Assembly: GCA_027563935.2 (NCBI GenBank) | Contig: CM050450.1 | Coordinates: forward strand, 12,817,957 to 12,881,956 | DNA: 64,000 bases | From: Costus lasius | Lineage: Eukaryota > Streptophyta > Magnoliopsida > Zingiberales > Costaceae | Reading direction: 5' to 3' | Shown: positions 33,740-45,963 of the stretch, piece by piece | How the letters are laid out: each line of letters starts with the position of its first letter | Numbering within the stretch: the first letter of the stretch is position 1 | Translations under genes and position numbers: made by a program | The notes under the pieces: generated by a model | Told to the model about the DNA's origin: nothing | What the model saw: the letters and a program-made list of their open reading frames with translations, nothing else | The model's database searches: none

Positions 33740-34650
33740 AGACGAATGCCAGCTCTCGAGACTACTAACCGTCATATTATTAATCCGACAACGAGATTAT
33801 TGAATTGAACCCTTGGGGTCGGGGCCGTTGCGTATTTACGTCGCATGCATCTTAACTACTTAATGCACATTCCCCCCTTGTTTGCCTAGTAAAAAATTCT
33901 AAGGAGAGAGTCTCCCTATAAAATTTTAGGCTCTCTTTGTAATTTTTAGCAAGGGCTATCTAAAACCGTTGGATTTAAAAAAATCTTGGGAAGATGTTAT
34001 CATACACTGCGCTACTATTTTGATCCAAAGATTGTTCCGCATTGTGCTGGTGATCTAAGGGTAGAGTTTACAGTGTTGTCGTGTCACCTCAACCCATGCT
34101 CTTACCTATGACTACCACTCCCCAACTCCTCTCCTCTATTAGGCTTTGCAATGAAAAAAAAACTCAATTTGACTCAACCTAAACTAACTCTGACTTGATT
34201 TTGATGAAAAAATCATAAGATAATTGGGTGTTAGGTTGGGTTAAAAAAAAAGGGTTAGAGTTCGATATAGAATATCTAAAACCTACCTTAAACTCAGACC
34301 CAAACTCATTTCTTATAATAAAATTACTAAAACACCCCGTAAAAATTTCTAAAATCCCTAATAGCTCTCCATATCTTGCTGACTTGCTCCCTTCGTTGTC
34401 CCCCCCTCCCACTTGCTATTGCCGTCCGCTCATTGCTGGTAGCGCTTCCTTTTGCTTTGAAGTTATGCAAATGATCCAACCAATTATAAACATAGCTAAA
34501 TATATTATTAAGTGGCACCTAAAATATCTTTTTCTTTAAAAGAAAATTGTTGAGCCATGATTTGGAAGTTTTTGAAATCAACACAAATTTAATATTAAAT
34601 ATCTTTTGAGAAAAAAAATAAGAAAAATAAAAGAAGGCTTACAAAAATTA
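33740..34650. repeat. Duplicated spacer, paralog of 19940-20836
   Basis: Shared blocks include CCAGCTCTCGAGACTACT, TCCGACAACGAGAT and GACTTGATTTTGATGAAAAA. It is contiguous with the next spacer block, which shows the original order. Confidence 0.75.
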
Positions 34651-35310
34651 AGAAAAATCTTTTTATTATTTTAATTTAATCTAATAAATAAAAATGTACT
34701 TAATATTTTTTATTTTTTTATTTCATATCTTTTTCTCTCACTTTCTGTACTATACTTATAATAACAATAATGTTATGATGTGATTGAATTTTAAAGTGAA
34801 AACTACTAAAATAATAATTATTATTATTTAAAATTCAAATGTTCCGAATCTTTTGAGGGCGGCGGTGGCAAAGGGATCAATTAGTCTTGTTCGGTCATTA
34901 TCTTGATTACAAGAAATCAAATGGTTGAGAAAGAAATTAAGTAAATGGTTAAAGAAATGTATAAGAAAATTAAGAAAAAATTATTTTGTCATAATTTATC
35001 ACTTTTAGAACATTCTTCCAAACATATATATATATAGATCTATATGTTTCTTTCCTATAACATTTGCTAAAGTTTTTCTAAAATTTTATAAGATAATAAT
35101 TATTTATTATGGAAAAACCTTGCAAATCAAATAATTTTCACATAATAATACTTCATTGAGCTTTTATTTGCAACACAAAACATAGCTATTACATTACCGG
35201 ACTCATATTGACACTAGACACAAATGTCATATGATATGACTTATTTACTATTGCATACATTGAAACTTTAACAACAGCATAGCTCAATGAAATTAAGACA
35301 CTACATGCGA
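34651..35310. repeat. Duplicated spacer, paralog of 4600-5405
   Basis: It directly follows the preceding block and ends at the lectin D stop codon, as 4550-5405 ends at the lectin B stop. No gene was recognised. Confidence 0.75.
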
Positions 35311-36260
35311 CTAGTTTGGCTTCAAATAAGCTCCAATTGCTTTGAGGTATGTACTATCAGCATATACAAAGAAGCCCATGACGGAACCCTCTCCGATAGG
35401 TAGACAGAAACTGTCGGTACCTACGATTCCAGGCACAGGGTACGTTCCCACATTAGGGACGGCATTAGGGACCCAATGAGCGACGAAAGTAAGTGCGGTA
35501 ATAGATGTGCCGTCATATGATCCATGGATTTATGTGAGGTATTCGTTGTTTTTAAAATTAAATTACAATGAAAAAGTTAATGGTAAATTAATGATTATTC
35601 AAATAATAAATAATAACCAGGATATAATATTTTTGTTACACTTGAAACACACATGGATTATTGGCATATTTGACTTATTTTTTAATGAAAAATAAAAGGC
35701 TATTGTAAAAAAGAATAGAGAAATTGTGTAAGTGGGTTTACATAATACTTCTGGCCATCGCCCGATCCAAAGATTTCAGTTGTATGGGGTTCATCATTGA
35801 TCCAATAGGTGAATTGAATGCCATGGATTCTGGTGCTGCTATAGACAGTGATACGATAGCAAATAATCATGCGTTATATATCGAGTAGTGATGAGTATTC
35901 AGAATTTCGATAGTGGCAAAATTTTAATACCAGATTTTTGAAATAATTTTTTTTGGTACTAGTATCAATAATAAATTCTAAATGTTTAATCGGTAAATTA
36001 CTAAAATCTATTGCAGTACTGATATCGACATTTTGAAATTTAGTTTGGTAATGATATTAAATTCCTAAAATATATCTGGGTACGGATACTAAATTTCCAA
36101 AATATCAATACAAGTGAGTGATGGGTGGCGTGCAGTACAAAAGTACCAAAGCTAAAAATATTTAATTATTTAATATCATGAATTAAAATATTTAATTATT
36201 AAAGTATTAATCAAAGAGATTAATTAGGTCGATAGATAGATGGACCAGCTAGCATACCAT
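35311..36260 (-). pseudogene. Jacalin-related lectin copy D
   Basis: Exon 3 (35311-35562) reads IHGSYDGTSITALTFVAHW, then GTYPVPGIVGTDSFCLPIGEG, VMGFFVYADSTYLKAIGAYL and a TAG stop: a complete jacalin C-terminal half. Exon 2 begins at 35742 (donor GTAAAC) and gives YSSTRIHGIQFTYWINDE and FGSGDGQKYY, but its upstream half is deleted relative to B near 35880. Exon 1 has ATG (36260-36258) abutting donor GTATGC, and a TATA box at 36343-36354. Lesions: a TAA at 35530-35532, acceptor TTGTAA instead of TTGTAG, and the exon-2 deletion. The intron has no transposon and serves as the empty site for the copia in B. Confidence 0.85.
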
Positions 36261-36342
36261 AATATCCACCTTGCTGTGGTGCAGTAGTGAATCAAAGCAA
36301 CTCTGGTTTGCACTTCACTTGGAGAGGTAGAGGATGAATACA

Positions 36343-36354
36343 ATATTTTATAGA
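36343..36354 (-). promoter_or_regulatory. Lectin D TATA box
   Basis: The minus strand reads CTATAAAATATT about 85 bp upstream of the ATG, in a block matching the single ancestral unit of the promoter duplicated in copy B. Confidence 0.6.
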
Positions 36355-36399
36355 TGGAAAATCTCTAGTGTGAACACCTAAGAACTTAGACCTTAATTA

Positions 36400-37533
36400 T
36401 TTAAGTCTTTGTCACATAAGTTAAAGAGAGATAAAACTTTTTAGCAGGCCGTAAGCAGGGTCTTAGAACCTCCCACAGGTAACATATATCTATAGAGGGG
36501 AAGGTGAACACCCAAGACCTTGACCTTGCTCAACTAATTAAGCCTATCTCATTTAATAATTTCAACTAATTAAGTCTATCTCATTCAATACCTTCAACTA
36601 ATTAAGGCTATGTTTTGTCCAACTTAGAGCCAGTTTGGGATTGCAGTACAGGTGTTGTTGGTGCAGGTGCTGTTGTTGTAATATTGTAGACTCAAAAGCA
36701 ATACTGTTTAAATCAAAATATTATAGAATGTTGCGGGAAGAAGCATTATAAATATTATTAAATAGAAAACTATATAAAAAATTAAAATAATAAAATAAAG
36801 AAAATATCATAAATAATCATATGTTAAGTTGTAGATTACTGATATTTTTATAATACTTTTATAATACTTTTATATATTTTATAATACTAATACTTTTATA
36901 TATGTTTATATTCTTTTATCTATTCTTATATATTTTTATATGTTTTTATAGCTTTATATATGTGTATTAATTTATAAAATAAATTAAGCTCCTATGGTTA
37001 GAAGGTGAAAAGAAATTGAAAGTGGACAGGAGTCGAACCCCTATCCAGGTGGCAAGCTGCTTATAGGTTTTTTGATGGTTTGACCTGATTAGAGAAGTTT
37101 GGGGCTATTTCGATAAATTATTTTTCTCATAAATTGAAAGTGATGTATTATTTTTGTGAATAAAGGTATGTAAAATATTTAAATTTACTAACTAAATAAA
37201 TTTTTTTAACAATAGAAAAGCATATCTAAAATTAAAAAATATCTGATATAATAATAAATTTATATTATTATTATTTATGGTTATATTTATTTATTTTTAT
37301 TATTTATACTTATTATTTATTATTAATTTTATTATTTATCTATATTTTTATTTTTATTTTTATTTTAGTATTTATTTTATTTATATTTATATGTATATTT
37401 ATATTCATTTTGATATTGATTTTGATATTTATAAATATATAAACATTTATAGGACTACTGGTGCAAGAACTTGGCCGCACCAGCATATCATCTTGTAACT
37501 TAAATAGGGGAATGTGAGGAAAAAAAAATTTTT
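36400..37533. other. AT-rich intergenic sequence
   Basis: Three short tandem copies of TCAACTAATTAAG lie at 36530-36610. A GAGCCAGTTTGGGATTGCAG phrase at 36625 looks like a PIF/Harbinger MITE end, but no partner end was found. From 36840 to 37450 the sequence is very AT-rich with repeated TTTTTATA and TATTTATTTTTATT words. No gene was recognised. Confidence 0.5.
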
Positions 37534-37553
37534 GGGGGGGGGGGGGGGGGGGG
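37534..37553 (+). repeat. G20 homopolymer
   Basis: Twenty consecutive G residues follow an A/T run. The length may be affected by sequencing or assembly error. Confidence 0.85.
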
Positions 37554-37559
37554 CTCATC

Positions 37560-38030
37560 CACCCTTGATTTTACATGGGGATTCACAAATCCCAACTCTG
37601 ATGTTAATGGATGGTAGATGAGGGGCCTCTGCTCAGCGGGGTTTCTGCAGAGGTTTTATTCGGAATGTGAAGTATGGCGTTGTGAGCTTAAAAGATAAGA
37701 GAGAAAAAAAAATAGTTAAGCAATGAATCAAGCGTGGGATTGACCATGTTTCTGAAAAAAACTAAATTAAACAGTAAACTGGGTTGTGGCCACGTTTAAG
37801 ATTAAAAAAATAATAAAATGAATAGATCGTGGGTCGCAGCCACGATGTGGTGGATTTCCCTTGAAAGGGGGTAAAATAAAAAGAAAAAAAAAAAAAGAGA
37901 CAGAGTCATGACAGGGAGCACGAAAAGGGGAAAAAATTTTTTAGGGGAGGTCTCCGCCTTAGAATGCTCTGGGGAGACAAATCCCACCTTAAATAATGCT
38001 TTAAAATTCGTATAATACCTACCCATCAAG
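37560..38030. other. Unassigned sequence with block repeated at 39860-40010
   Basis: Positions 37866-37925 (GGGGTAAAATAAAAAG ... CAGAGTCATGACAGGGAGC) recur in direct orientation at 39860-39915. The word GGTCTCCGCCTTAGAATGCTC (37955-37975, 21 bp with G at each junction) recurs as its reverse complement near 39813-39834. The two flank the MITE and solo LTR. Confidence 0.5.
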
Positions 38031-38038
38031 TGTTGTGC

Positions 38039-39756
38039 TAGGTGTCACGCCCCGGTCAGAACGGTCTAAAAACAACGCTTATCCGTTGTCTCAGAGCCGT
38101 CCGGCGGAACACCAGAACGCAACTGCGCTAGGGTTTCCGGACCGAATTTCGTCCCCAAATTCAAAACCCTAGTTCCCGCTCACTTTTTATCCCTCAAATT
38201 ACAATTCGCTCAAGGAAAAGGATGGGAAAACCCTAACCCTAATTCGAGAAATCCGGAAGGAACCGATTAAAACCAAAACCCTAAATCAAAATACCTCTTT
38301 TCTAATTTTGACCGAAGTCAAAATTATCACCAAATTAATCTGATATCACTGTTCGAACTCGTCGTCGAATCGCCCCTGCTGCCGTTGCTGACGTCACCAG
38401 ACGTCACCCTCGTCGCCTGCGCGAAATCGAAATCGCGCTCGTGAATTTGCCTCGCTGACGTCACGCCGACGTCAGCCCCGAAATCGATTTCGTTCCGAAC
38501 CTGTTGACCGCTGCTACATTGACCCGCCTCGAAGCGCGGATCGTCTTCTTCCCCGCGACGCACGACGCCGCCGCGTCGTTGTTTCTGCCAAGCGCCGCCG
38601 CGCTCGCGATCTCGCCTCCGGCCACTCGTCGCCGACCTGGCAGCCGCCGCTGCCGGAGTTCAGAAGCAGGGAAGAGGGATACGTGGAAGAACGACGCTTT
38701 ATTCCAGTAAAGGATTACAATCTCTGAACCGACCTCGTCGGCGCCCTCTTCCCCTCCCTCGCCGGTCATCACCGGTTACATATCGCTCACCGTCTCCTCG
38801 CCTCGACGCTCACCGTCGCCGGCTCTCTCTCAAGCTCACCGCTTGGTAAAGGCTTTCGCCCTGGAGGGGCGTCCTCCCCGACCCGCCGGGAAGGAGCCGC
38901 TTTCCGTCGCGCGCTCCTCCTCGTGGTGTCGCCTCCGCGCACCCCGAGCTCCGTCCACCTCGTTGGGTTTTATAGGGAAGGAGCTCCCCTTTGGCTGCTT
39001 CGTCCGCTCCGAGAAACCCGCCGAACTCGCCCAGCCGCTAGAGAATGTCGCGAGTCGTTCGCCTTCCTTCGCTCGCGTCGACCGAAGCTCGCGGATGTCG
39101 CCGAAGTTCTCGTGCGAAGCCTCCGTCTTCTCCGCTCCGCGTCCGAAGCTTGCGGAGGAGTCAACTCCGTTGCGTGCCGCGCCGAGCGCCGGTGTCGTCC
39201 GCCTTTCTCGGCGAGCCCGCGTCCTCCGTCCGGAGAAGACGACGCCGTCCGCCTCCATCTCCTCTGCTCGACGCCGCCCGCGCCGCTCGCGTCTGCTTCC
39301 GTCGCATGCGGTGGCGAGCTCGCGTGGCTCGCGTCCGAGCTTTGCGTTCGCACGCTGCAACGCGTGGTTTGCTTCCCTTCAATCGGGTGTTGACCCGATT
39401 TTGACCCCGAATTGGGTCTCTGTGTGGGCTTGGGCTTGGTTGGGCCGAACCGGAAATTCCGGGCCTGACACTAGGGGTGTCAACGGGTTCGGGTTTACTC
39501 TCATGGGTACCTGCGGGTACCCAATACCCGATTATATATAATAAAAAATATATATTTATATTTCTATATATATATTTATATAATAAATTGATTTTTTATA
39601 AATATATTTATTATTATTATTATTTTATAATTATATTTTATGTACCCGTTTAAATACCCGACTCGGGTTTAACCGGGTTCGGTTTGGGGCAGATCGGGTC
39701 GGGTTGGGTTCGGGTTTGGCTAAAAAGGGCGGGTACCCAACCCGTTGATATAGATA
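38039..39756. mobile_element. hAT-type MITE split by a solo LTR
   Basis: The 8-bp duplication TGTTGTGC at 38031-38038 and 39757-39764 is exact. The MITE begins TAGG and is cut after its fourth base by a solo LTR. It resumes at 39471 with a duplicated CTAGG, then GGTGTCAACGGGTTCGGG, an AT-rich centre, and a GGGTACCCAACCCGTTGATA end. Without the LTR and its duplicate the MITE is about 285 bp. It belongs to the same family as 21778-22170 and 60907-61246. Confidence 0.88.
38043..39470 (+). mobile_element. Solo LTR, Ty3/gypsy type, 1428 bp
   Basis: It is bounded by TGTCACGCCCCGG and GGGCCTGACA, with a CTAGG duplication (38038-38042 and 39471-39475). No primer site or internal sequence is present. 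The right half is very GC-rich, which opens long overlapping frames on both strands (38836-39541); these are composition artefacts. It resembles the solo LTR at 42642-43829 in its start, in AACCCTAACCCTAATT and in repeated TGACGTCA-like words. Orientation is assumed from that start. Confidence 0.9.
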
Positions 39757-39764
39757 TGTTGTGC

Positions 39765-40699
39765 AGGTATGCACACTTTTTAAAGCAAAATCTATGATAC
39801 ATATCACCTCAGCCGAGCATTCCTAGGCGGAGACCGTGTCTAGAAAAATTTTTCCGAAAAGGGGTAAGATAAAAAGAAAAAAAAGGGGAGACAGAGTCAT
39901 GATAGGGAGCACGAAGAACAGAAACAGTAGAATTGTTTTATGGGAGGTCTCCCCAAAAGGAAAACCAAAGAAAAAAAAAGTAAGGAAAAGAAAAGATGTT
40001 ATGTGTGGGCCTTGCAGCATAGTGGGCCCACCTAAAAATAGACAATAAATAGTGTTACTATTAAGGTGAACAATAACTACGATTTTAATTTTTTCGACTA
40101 GAGCAGCCACCGAGGAGAGAGAAAGAAAGTTTTGACCAAGAACATGGGGTGCGATCTTTGAGTCATCCGCTAATCCATATGAAATTTTACAGAGCTGCTT
40201 CTGGGGTAATTCTTTACTTATCCAACGATTAATTTTTTATTGATCTTCTCTAGATACTGTTTCAAATATAATGGCAAATTTTAATATAGTATTTTTTTGT
40301 GTGAATTTTCATCTTATTGTTGGTAAAAATATTGTAGTAAAGAGACATTGTATTGTTAGATTTATAGTGGAAATTTGGTGGTTTGCTTCCATAATTTTTT
40401 ACACAAAAAATCTTAGTATTTTTATTACATCTATATATTGTTGTGATTATATAAGTGAGATATAGGGATTTTATCAAGTTGAGTGTAAAAAATCCCAATA
40501 AAAAAAATTAGAGGAGAGAAAGAAAAAAGATTTGAGGGGCCTTCTTCTTGCCTACAGTATTTTATAATCATCTTTCCAATTTGACAAGGCAATTATGATG
40601 TCCAAATACTAACGAAAGGAAGAATGCAACAATATCAACAAGGAGAATTCATTTGCTTTAGAAAATAATTTAAATTTCTAATCATTTTCCTCTCACTCT
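39765..40699. other. Unassigned AT-rich sequence
   Basis: Apart from the block shared with 37866-37925, nothing was recognised. Short frames on both strands at 40260-40500 are AT-driven. Confidence 0.4.
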
Positions 40700-40935
40700 A
40701 TTTGATGGAGAGTAAACTTCAAAATAAATTATATTTTAAAGGAGAGTAAATTCTGGAATAAACAACATACTTTGGTAGAGAGTAAACTTTGAAATAAATG
40801 CATACTTTGATGAAGAGTAAACTCTGAAATAAATACACACTTTGATGGAGAGACAACTTTGATAATAAATATTATTTTTTAATGGAAACACAACTTTGAT
40901 AATAAACATTATTTTAATCCGATAATAAACACCCA
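40700..40935. repeat. 35-bp minisatellite
   Basis: Units of the type TTTGATGGAGAGTAAACTTT recur with the GAGAGTAAAC word at 40708, 40742, 40778, 40813 and 40848 (spacings 34-36 bp). The array then degrades. The frame across it is not convincing as protein. Confidence 0.8.
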
Positions 40936-41639
40936 TTGTGATGGAAAAAAACTCTAAAAGAAATCAAAAGCTTCACTATAAAATTCATTATGATAGTATA
41001 TTGACCGACTAAGTCTATTAATTTTTGATCAGTTTAGGGCTAATTCTGCTTCTAGTATTTTTTTGCTGGAGAATTGCTAGTTAAAAGATAGTAGATTGGG
41101 AAAGTTATATACTGTTTGGAAACTATTGGTGCTTGTCAACTTAAGCATATATGTAATTAAAAGATAGGGGAATGTGAACTCCCAAGACTGCTACTGGGGA
41201 GAAAATGCAGTGGGGATCACGAATCTCAAATCAAATTTTATATAATATTAATTTAATTTTGTAGAATATTAATTAGATTTTATCGATTTTAATTAGATTT
41301 CGGAGTAAATTTTATAGATTTTAATTATATTTTATAGAATGTTGAATGGATTTTATAAAATTTGATAACATTCTATAAATCTAGTAAATTTCTCCAAAAT
41401 CATAAGCAGAGTCTATAGGATTTTTCTTAACTCCGGGGCGTTGAACTCAAAATGCATAACAAACACTCGATAAATAATACTTTGAATCTGAGCATATCAA
41501 AATATTAGAGTCGAAGCACTCAACAAACAGTGAATGATTTTATATTATAACCCTAATAATCTAACTAATAATTATAATAATAATAACGACAATAACTAAG
41601 GTTCTTACCTATTAAAATAACTGATCCTTAATTATTAGT
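40936..41639. other. Unassigned AT-rich sequence
   Basis: Repeated TTTTATAGATTTTAATTA words occur at 41250-41370. No gene or element ends were found. Confidence 0.4.
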
Positions 41640-42640
41640 AAAAAATTAAAGTCCTGCAAATTTGGATTTTTATATTCAGAGCATATATCTCTTTTAGTTT
41701 TGTTCACATAAACTATAAATTGAGTTCTGCACATAAACATTTGGGAGTAAATTGAGTTTGAATAAAATTTCATTTAACTTGCTGAACTAGAAGCAGTGCT
41801 GTCACTGGCACTTGGTTAATCTGAGCAGCTCGGTGGAAAAGATTTGTTTTTTCACATTGGACTCCATTCTCGGAGATCTCTTATCTCCCATTCATGTAAC
41901 CTATGTATTGTATAGAGACTGCGTTGGAGTCTCGAAACCTACTACAATCAATTGACCACCATCAAAATATGTACGTTGTATATCAAAATATTCGTGCTAC
42001 TCAATGAGAAGTAATTGAGCAATCCCTTGATCCGCGGAAAAACACTAGAAAATTAGACGAGGCTTAAAACAAAAATTTTCTCAACCGCTTTGATTAGAAT
42101 TGTTGTAGAGCTTGGCTCTTCTGCTGATCTCCTCCAGGCCGCTCACTTCCTCCAGTTCCTAAATACAAACAATATCAGAGATGAAGGTCTCTGGAAAAAG
42201 AAATGTGCGACGTCGCTCCAAACGATTTTGAGCCATGAGCTCACCTTGGGCCCCAAGAACAGCCCATACGGAAACCCCTCAAAGTTGTCCATGTGGTGGA
42301 TCTGTTACAGCCACACTAATTTTGTGAATGGCATCAGTCCATCGAAAGGAATGCGAAAATTTTTGCAGCAATATACCGCATGCGATAAAGCAAGGTCCTC
42401 TCATCTTTAACACATAAATCTCGATGAAAATAATAAATTTTGATGCAAGTCAATATACATAAAGTTTTCGTTAATATATACTAAAATATAAACAAAATTC
42501 TAATAGTGTGTATGTTGACTTGCATTAGGAGTCGTGTCTTCAAAATGGTGCGATCCTACTCCATCGCGTGCAGTAGAACACCTTGCTGTAAAAATTTTGT
42601 GTGGCGGGAGTTTATTTACACTCTCATGCTACGGATGCAT
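41640..42640. repeat. Segmental duplication, paralog of 17340-18360
   Basis: It begins GTCCTGCAAATTTGGA and continues through the unidentified ORF region (42090-42410) to the solo LTR. It has one copy of the 17493/17645 repeat, so the duplication there is secondary. Confidence 0.8.
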
Positions 42641-42641
42641 G

Positions 42642-43829
42642 TGTCACGCTCCGGTATTAAGGTTCTCCGGTAGAACACTAGATCGGCGTAAAATCCCTAA
42701 TCTCCGATAACAAAATCACCCCCAAATTGAAAATGATCGAAAAACTCTAACCCTAATTTATAAAATCGGAACCCTTAATCAAATAATACCTCTGGTCAAC
42801 TCTGATTTTGACTGGCCAACCCAGTCAACACGCGTCGCTCGATTTAATTCGGGTTGCTGACGTCAGCCTCAAATTTTGTCGTCGCCGAACGAGTCCGCCT
42901 CTGCTGACGTCGGCTTGCGTCAGCCGTCCAAACGATTTCATTCAAAATCGATTTTTGAATTCGAGCGTTGACCGGCTCGAATCGTTGACTCGTCTTCTTG
43001 ATGCGAACGCTACGCGTTCAACTTTCGTCTGCGCCTTCGTTCGCTTGCGAGAACAACGCTGCCGGAGTTTTCGTCCGCCGCCGTGCTCTCTGATCCTCGC
43101 CGCCGTGCCGGACAGCCGCCTGCTGCTGTTGCTTGCCACCGAAGAGGCGACGACGAGAAGAAGCTCCGAGAACAAGGGAATCAGGGATGAAGGAAGAAAC
43201 TAGCTCTTATTCACGAATAAGCTACAGAAATTCTTCCTCACACGCCGGCTGCCCCCCCCCCCCCCCGGACGTCGACTCCCCTCTATCCCTCCCTCACCGG
43301 ACCTTACCGGCTACAATCTCTCAACTCCGAACTCTCACCCGCACATGCGCAATCTTACCGCCAACGTCTCCCCAGACGCCGGATGGTCACTCGCTGATCG
43401 CTGGTGGTGCTCCTTCCTTCGTGATCCCCCTGGTCATGCTTCCTGGTTCGCCCTTTATAGAACAAGTCGCCGCCTCTCCTCGTCGCCAGGTCCGCGTCAT
43501 CCGTTCCAAACTAGGGCGTCCGCCGCCTATATTCCTAGCATCGGATCGAGTTGTCCGCTTCTTCCGCCGATGATGCCGCTGCGCCCGACGAGTTCCGAGA
43601 TGAAGACGCGTCCGAGCTCTGCGACGAGCTCGCGTCCACATGCTACGGCGAAACTCGCGGAGAGGGCAATGTCACGGCTGCTTAAATCGTCGCACTCGAC
43701 ACACGGTCAAAATACCCATTCAGCGTTGACCGGCCGATTTGGGTTTTGCCGCATGTATTTCCTTGCGAGTTTGGGCTAGTGTGTGGCCGACTGGGCTTTG
43801 TGTAGAACCGAGCTAAACTAGTCCTAACA
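42642..43829 (+). mobile_element. Solo LTR, Ty3/gypsy type, 1188 bp
   Basis: It is bounded by TGTCACGCTCCGG and GTCCTAACA. The paralog at 18375-18395 reads GGATACATGGGATAC without it. The duplication visible is CATG (42638-42641 and 43830-43833), four bases rather than five; the fifth may have mutated. It shares its start and TGACGTCA-like words with the solo LTR at 38043. A C15 homopolymer lies at 43252-43266. ORFs on both strands are GC shadows. Confidence 0.85.
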
Positions 43830-44397
43830 CATGGGATACTTGCCCGCATTTCCTGTGCTATCGATGTAGGAGGGCATGATATTAATATTTTTGTTATCCC
43901 TATCTATTAATTATTGCGACTTTACTGACATTCAATATAAGTTTTCTAAATGAAAGACATTATTTATTGCATTCAATGTTACTGTTTGGCATGCTCAGAA
44001 CTTAGAAGTCTAACATTTCTTTTTCAATCTAACTTGATAGGGGCCGGGATTTAGTATTAGATATTCCTCTATTATTCTCTTTTATTAATAATTTTAAAAT
44101 AAACAAAATTATTCTAAAATGTAACTCGATTCCTTTTTTTTCAACACTAAAATTTCAAATAAAAATGTGTAATAAGTAATTTATCAAATTTATGAGTTTT
44201 ATATAATAATATTATTTTATTTAAAAACAAATATTTATATAATGTATGTGGTATTTAAAAACAAATATTATTTTATGAGGACGTGGGTGCTCAATTTCGA
44301 ACTTTTGAAGCTTGATTCCGCTTTCAAGATTGTGAAATTTAACGGAAGGATTAGGTCCCAGGGATATGGGTTGAGCCGAGAAGTTGCTCCCGATAAC

Positions 44398-44664
44398 AGG
44401 TCCATTTGGAATAGCTGAAATTTTTAACTTTTCCTGGTTGAAAAGAAGCTGACTAAAAAGGTTTTAAGGTGTTTGGTAAAATTAGTTTTTTAACCAATCA
44501 GTAGCTTTCGCTAGTCATAAGCAAGGGGGCAATAGCTTCTCAAGAAAGCAGTTGTTTCTAAGTTCTAAACCCAAAAGCTGACAACCAAATATTCTAGCTT
44601 CTAAAAATCTACTTTTGCAACCAGCAAAAGCAAAAGCAATTAAAAAGCTACGCTAAATGCACCC
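44398..44664. mobile_element. MITE in malectin fragment 2, 267 bp
   Basis: The ends are AGGTCCATTTGGAATAGC and, reverse-complemented, GGGTGCATTTAGCGTAGC. The flanking triplets are AAC and AAT (44395-44397, 44665-44667). Fragment 1 is uninterrupted at this point. The end sequence is like PIF/Harbinger MITEs. Confidence 0.7.
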
Positions 44665-44904
44665 AATGTCTATAATTCTGCAACACTTATACGTTCTTCT
44701 AGTGTTTCAGGGACAAACTACAGCATGGCATGGAAATTTCTTGTGAATTCCGGTTCCAAGTTCCTTGTTCGGATGCATTTCTGCGACATTGCCAATTTAG
44801 CCCTTGATCAACTATGCTTCAATGTCTACATCAATGGCCATTTGGCTTATGAAGATTTTGATCTTTCAGATGCCATAGGTCAGCAGCTGGCTTCACCACA
44901 TTAT

Positions 44905-45963
44905 AGGGTGTGTTTGGCCCAGCTTCTACTTTTAGCTTTTGCTAGTTGAAGAAGTGCTAGTTGAAAAATTGCTGGCCGGAGAAGTTTAAGGGTCTTTGGG
45001 TTGCACAGCTTGTGAACCGCTTATGCTGTGCTGGTTGAAAAGATGTTTATGTTGTGCTGTGCTGTTAAGCACAAATATTCTTAAAGATAATTCAGAAGCA
45101 AAGGGCAATAATCAATAGATTAACTGATAATTATAAACTAATTACATTAGCAACTAAATTCCTGATGGCTAAGAACATCAAATTCTAAATATGAAGATGT
45201 GACACCTAAAGTTTCCTGATTTATTATTCTTTCAACAAGTGTTAAATATTTTTCAATTGTTTACTTATTTATGAAGATGTTACATAACTTATTTCTACTC
45301 TCCTTTCTTTTCCCATTTGCCGTTTTCTTCGCTCTCTGTTCTACGATGCCAGGAAGAGGTATTCATATCAAGAGAAGTGAAGAAGAATCGAACCAAATTT
45401 CTGATTCTTACCTCTCTAGAGATTCACTTACAGTTAGATTTGCAGGCTGAAGAGAGGCGACGGTAGACAGGCGTCTTCAACGGCGGACAAGCGTCTTCAA
45501 CAATGGCTGCAAGAGGCTTCAATGGTGGCGTAGAGAGAAGGCAAAATAGCAGACAGGGTTGACTCTTCTTCTCTTCGACGGCGGCTGTGAGAGAAGAGGT
45601 GACAAAAGGTAGCTGCGTGAGAAGAGACGACAGACCGTGGCTGCGAGAGAAGAGACAACACGGATGACAGTTGCAAGAGACGACGGACATGAACGGGCGA
45701 CGGAGATGGCGACTGCGAGAGTCGTAGAACAGAGAGAAGAGACGGATGCGACTTTCGGCCGAAGAGGGGCGAGCGTCGAGTGCTTGGAATAACCCAACGA
45801 GAAGTAGAAGCGGGGCTTGAGAAGCAGCCTCAGTCCAGCTTCTCATCTAGAGTGAAATTTCTAGGGTTGAAACCGAGAAGCAGAAGATCCAAATGGTCCA
45901 ACTTTTGAAAAACTGCTGGCTGCAACCCTATAAGCGGCCCCATAAGCTAGGCCAAATGGAGCC
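44905..45963. mobile_element. Larger MITE-like element in malectin fragment 2, 1059 bp
   Basis: The ends are AGGGTGTGTTTGGCC and, reverse-complemented, GGCTCCATTTGGCCTAGC. The flanking triplet TAT occurs at 44902-44904 and 45964-45966. Fragment 1 shows the uninterrupted site. Sub-terminal AGCTTCTACTTTTAGC-like words are shared with the 267-bp element. An open minus-strand frame (45424-45846) has no recognisable domain; a short captured host sequence is possible. Confidence 0.75.

Noticed and set aside
37021..37066. tRNA-like T-loop (GGTTCGACTCC on the minus strand)
   Set aside because: The T stem pairs poorly and no D arm, anticodon arm or acceptor partner could be found. It could be a tRNA-derived fragment at most.
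38836..39541. Overlapping ORFs of 70-230 aa on both strands
   Set aside because: They lie in the GC-rich half of a solo LTR, are open on many frames at once and are Arg/Ser/Ala-rich without domains: composition artefact.
40735..40935. CRISPR-like spaced repeats
   Set aside because: Plant nuclear context; units are tandem and degenerate without unique spacers, so it is a minisatellite.
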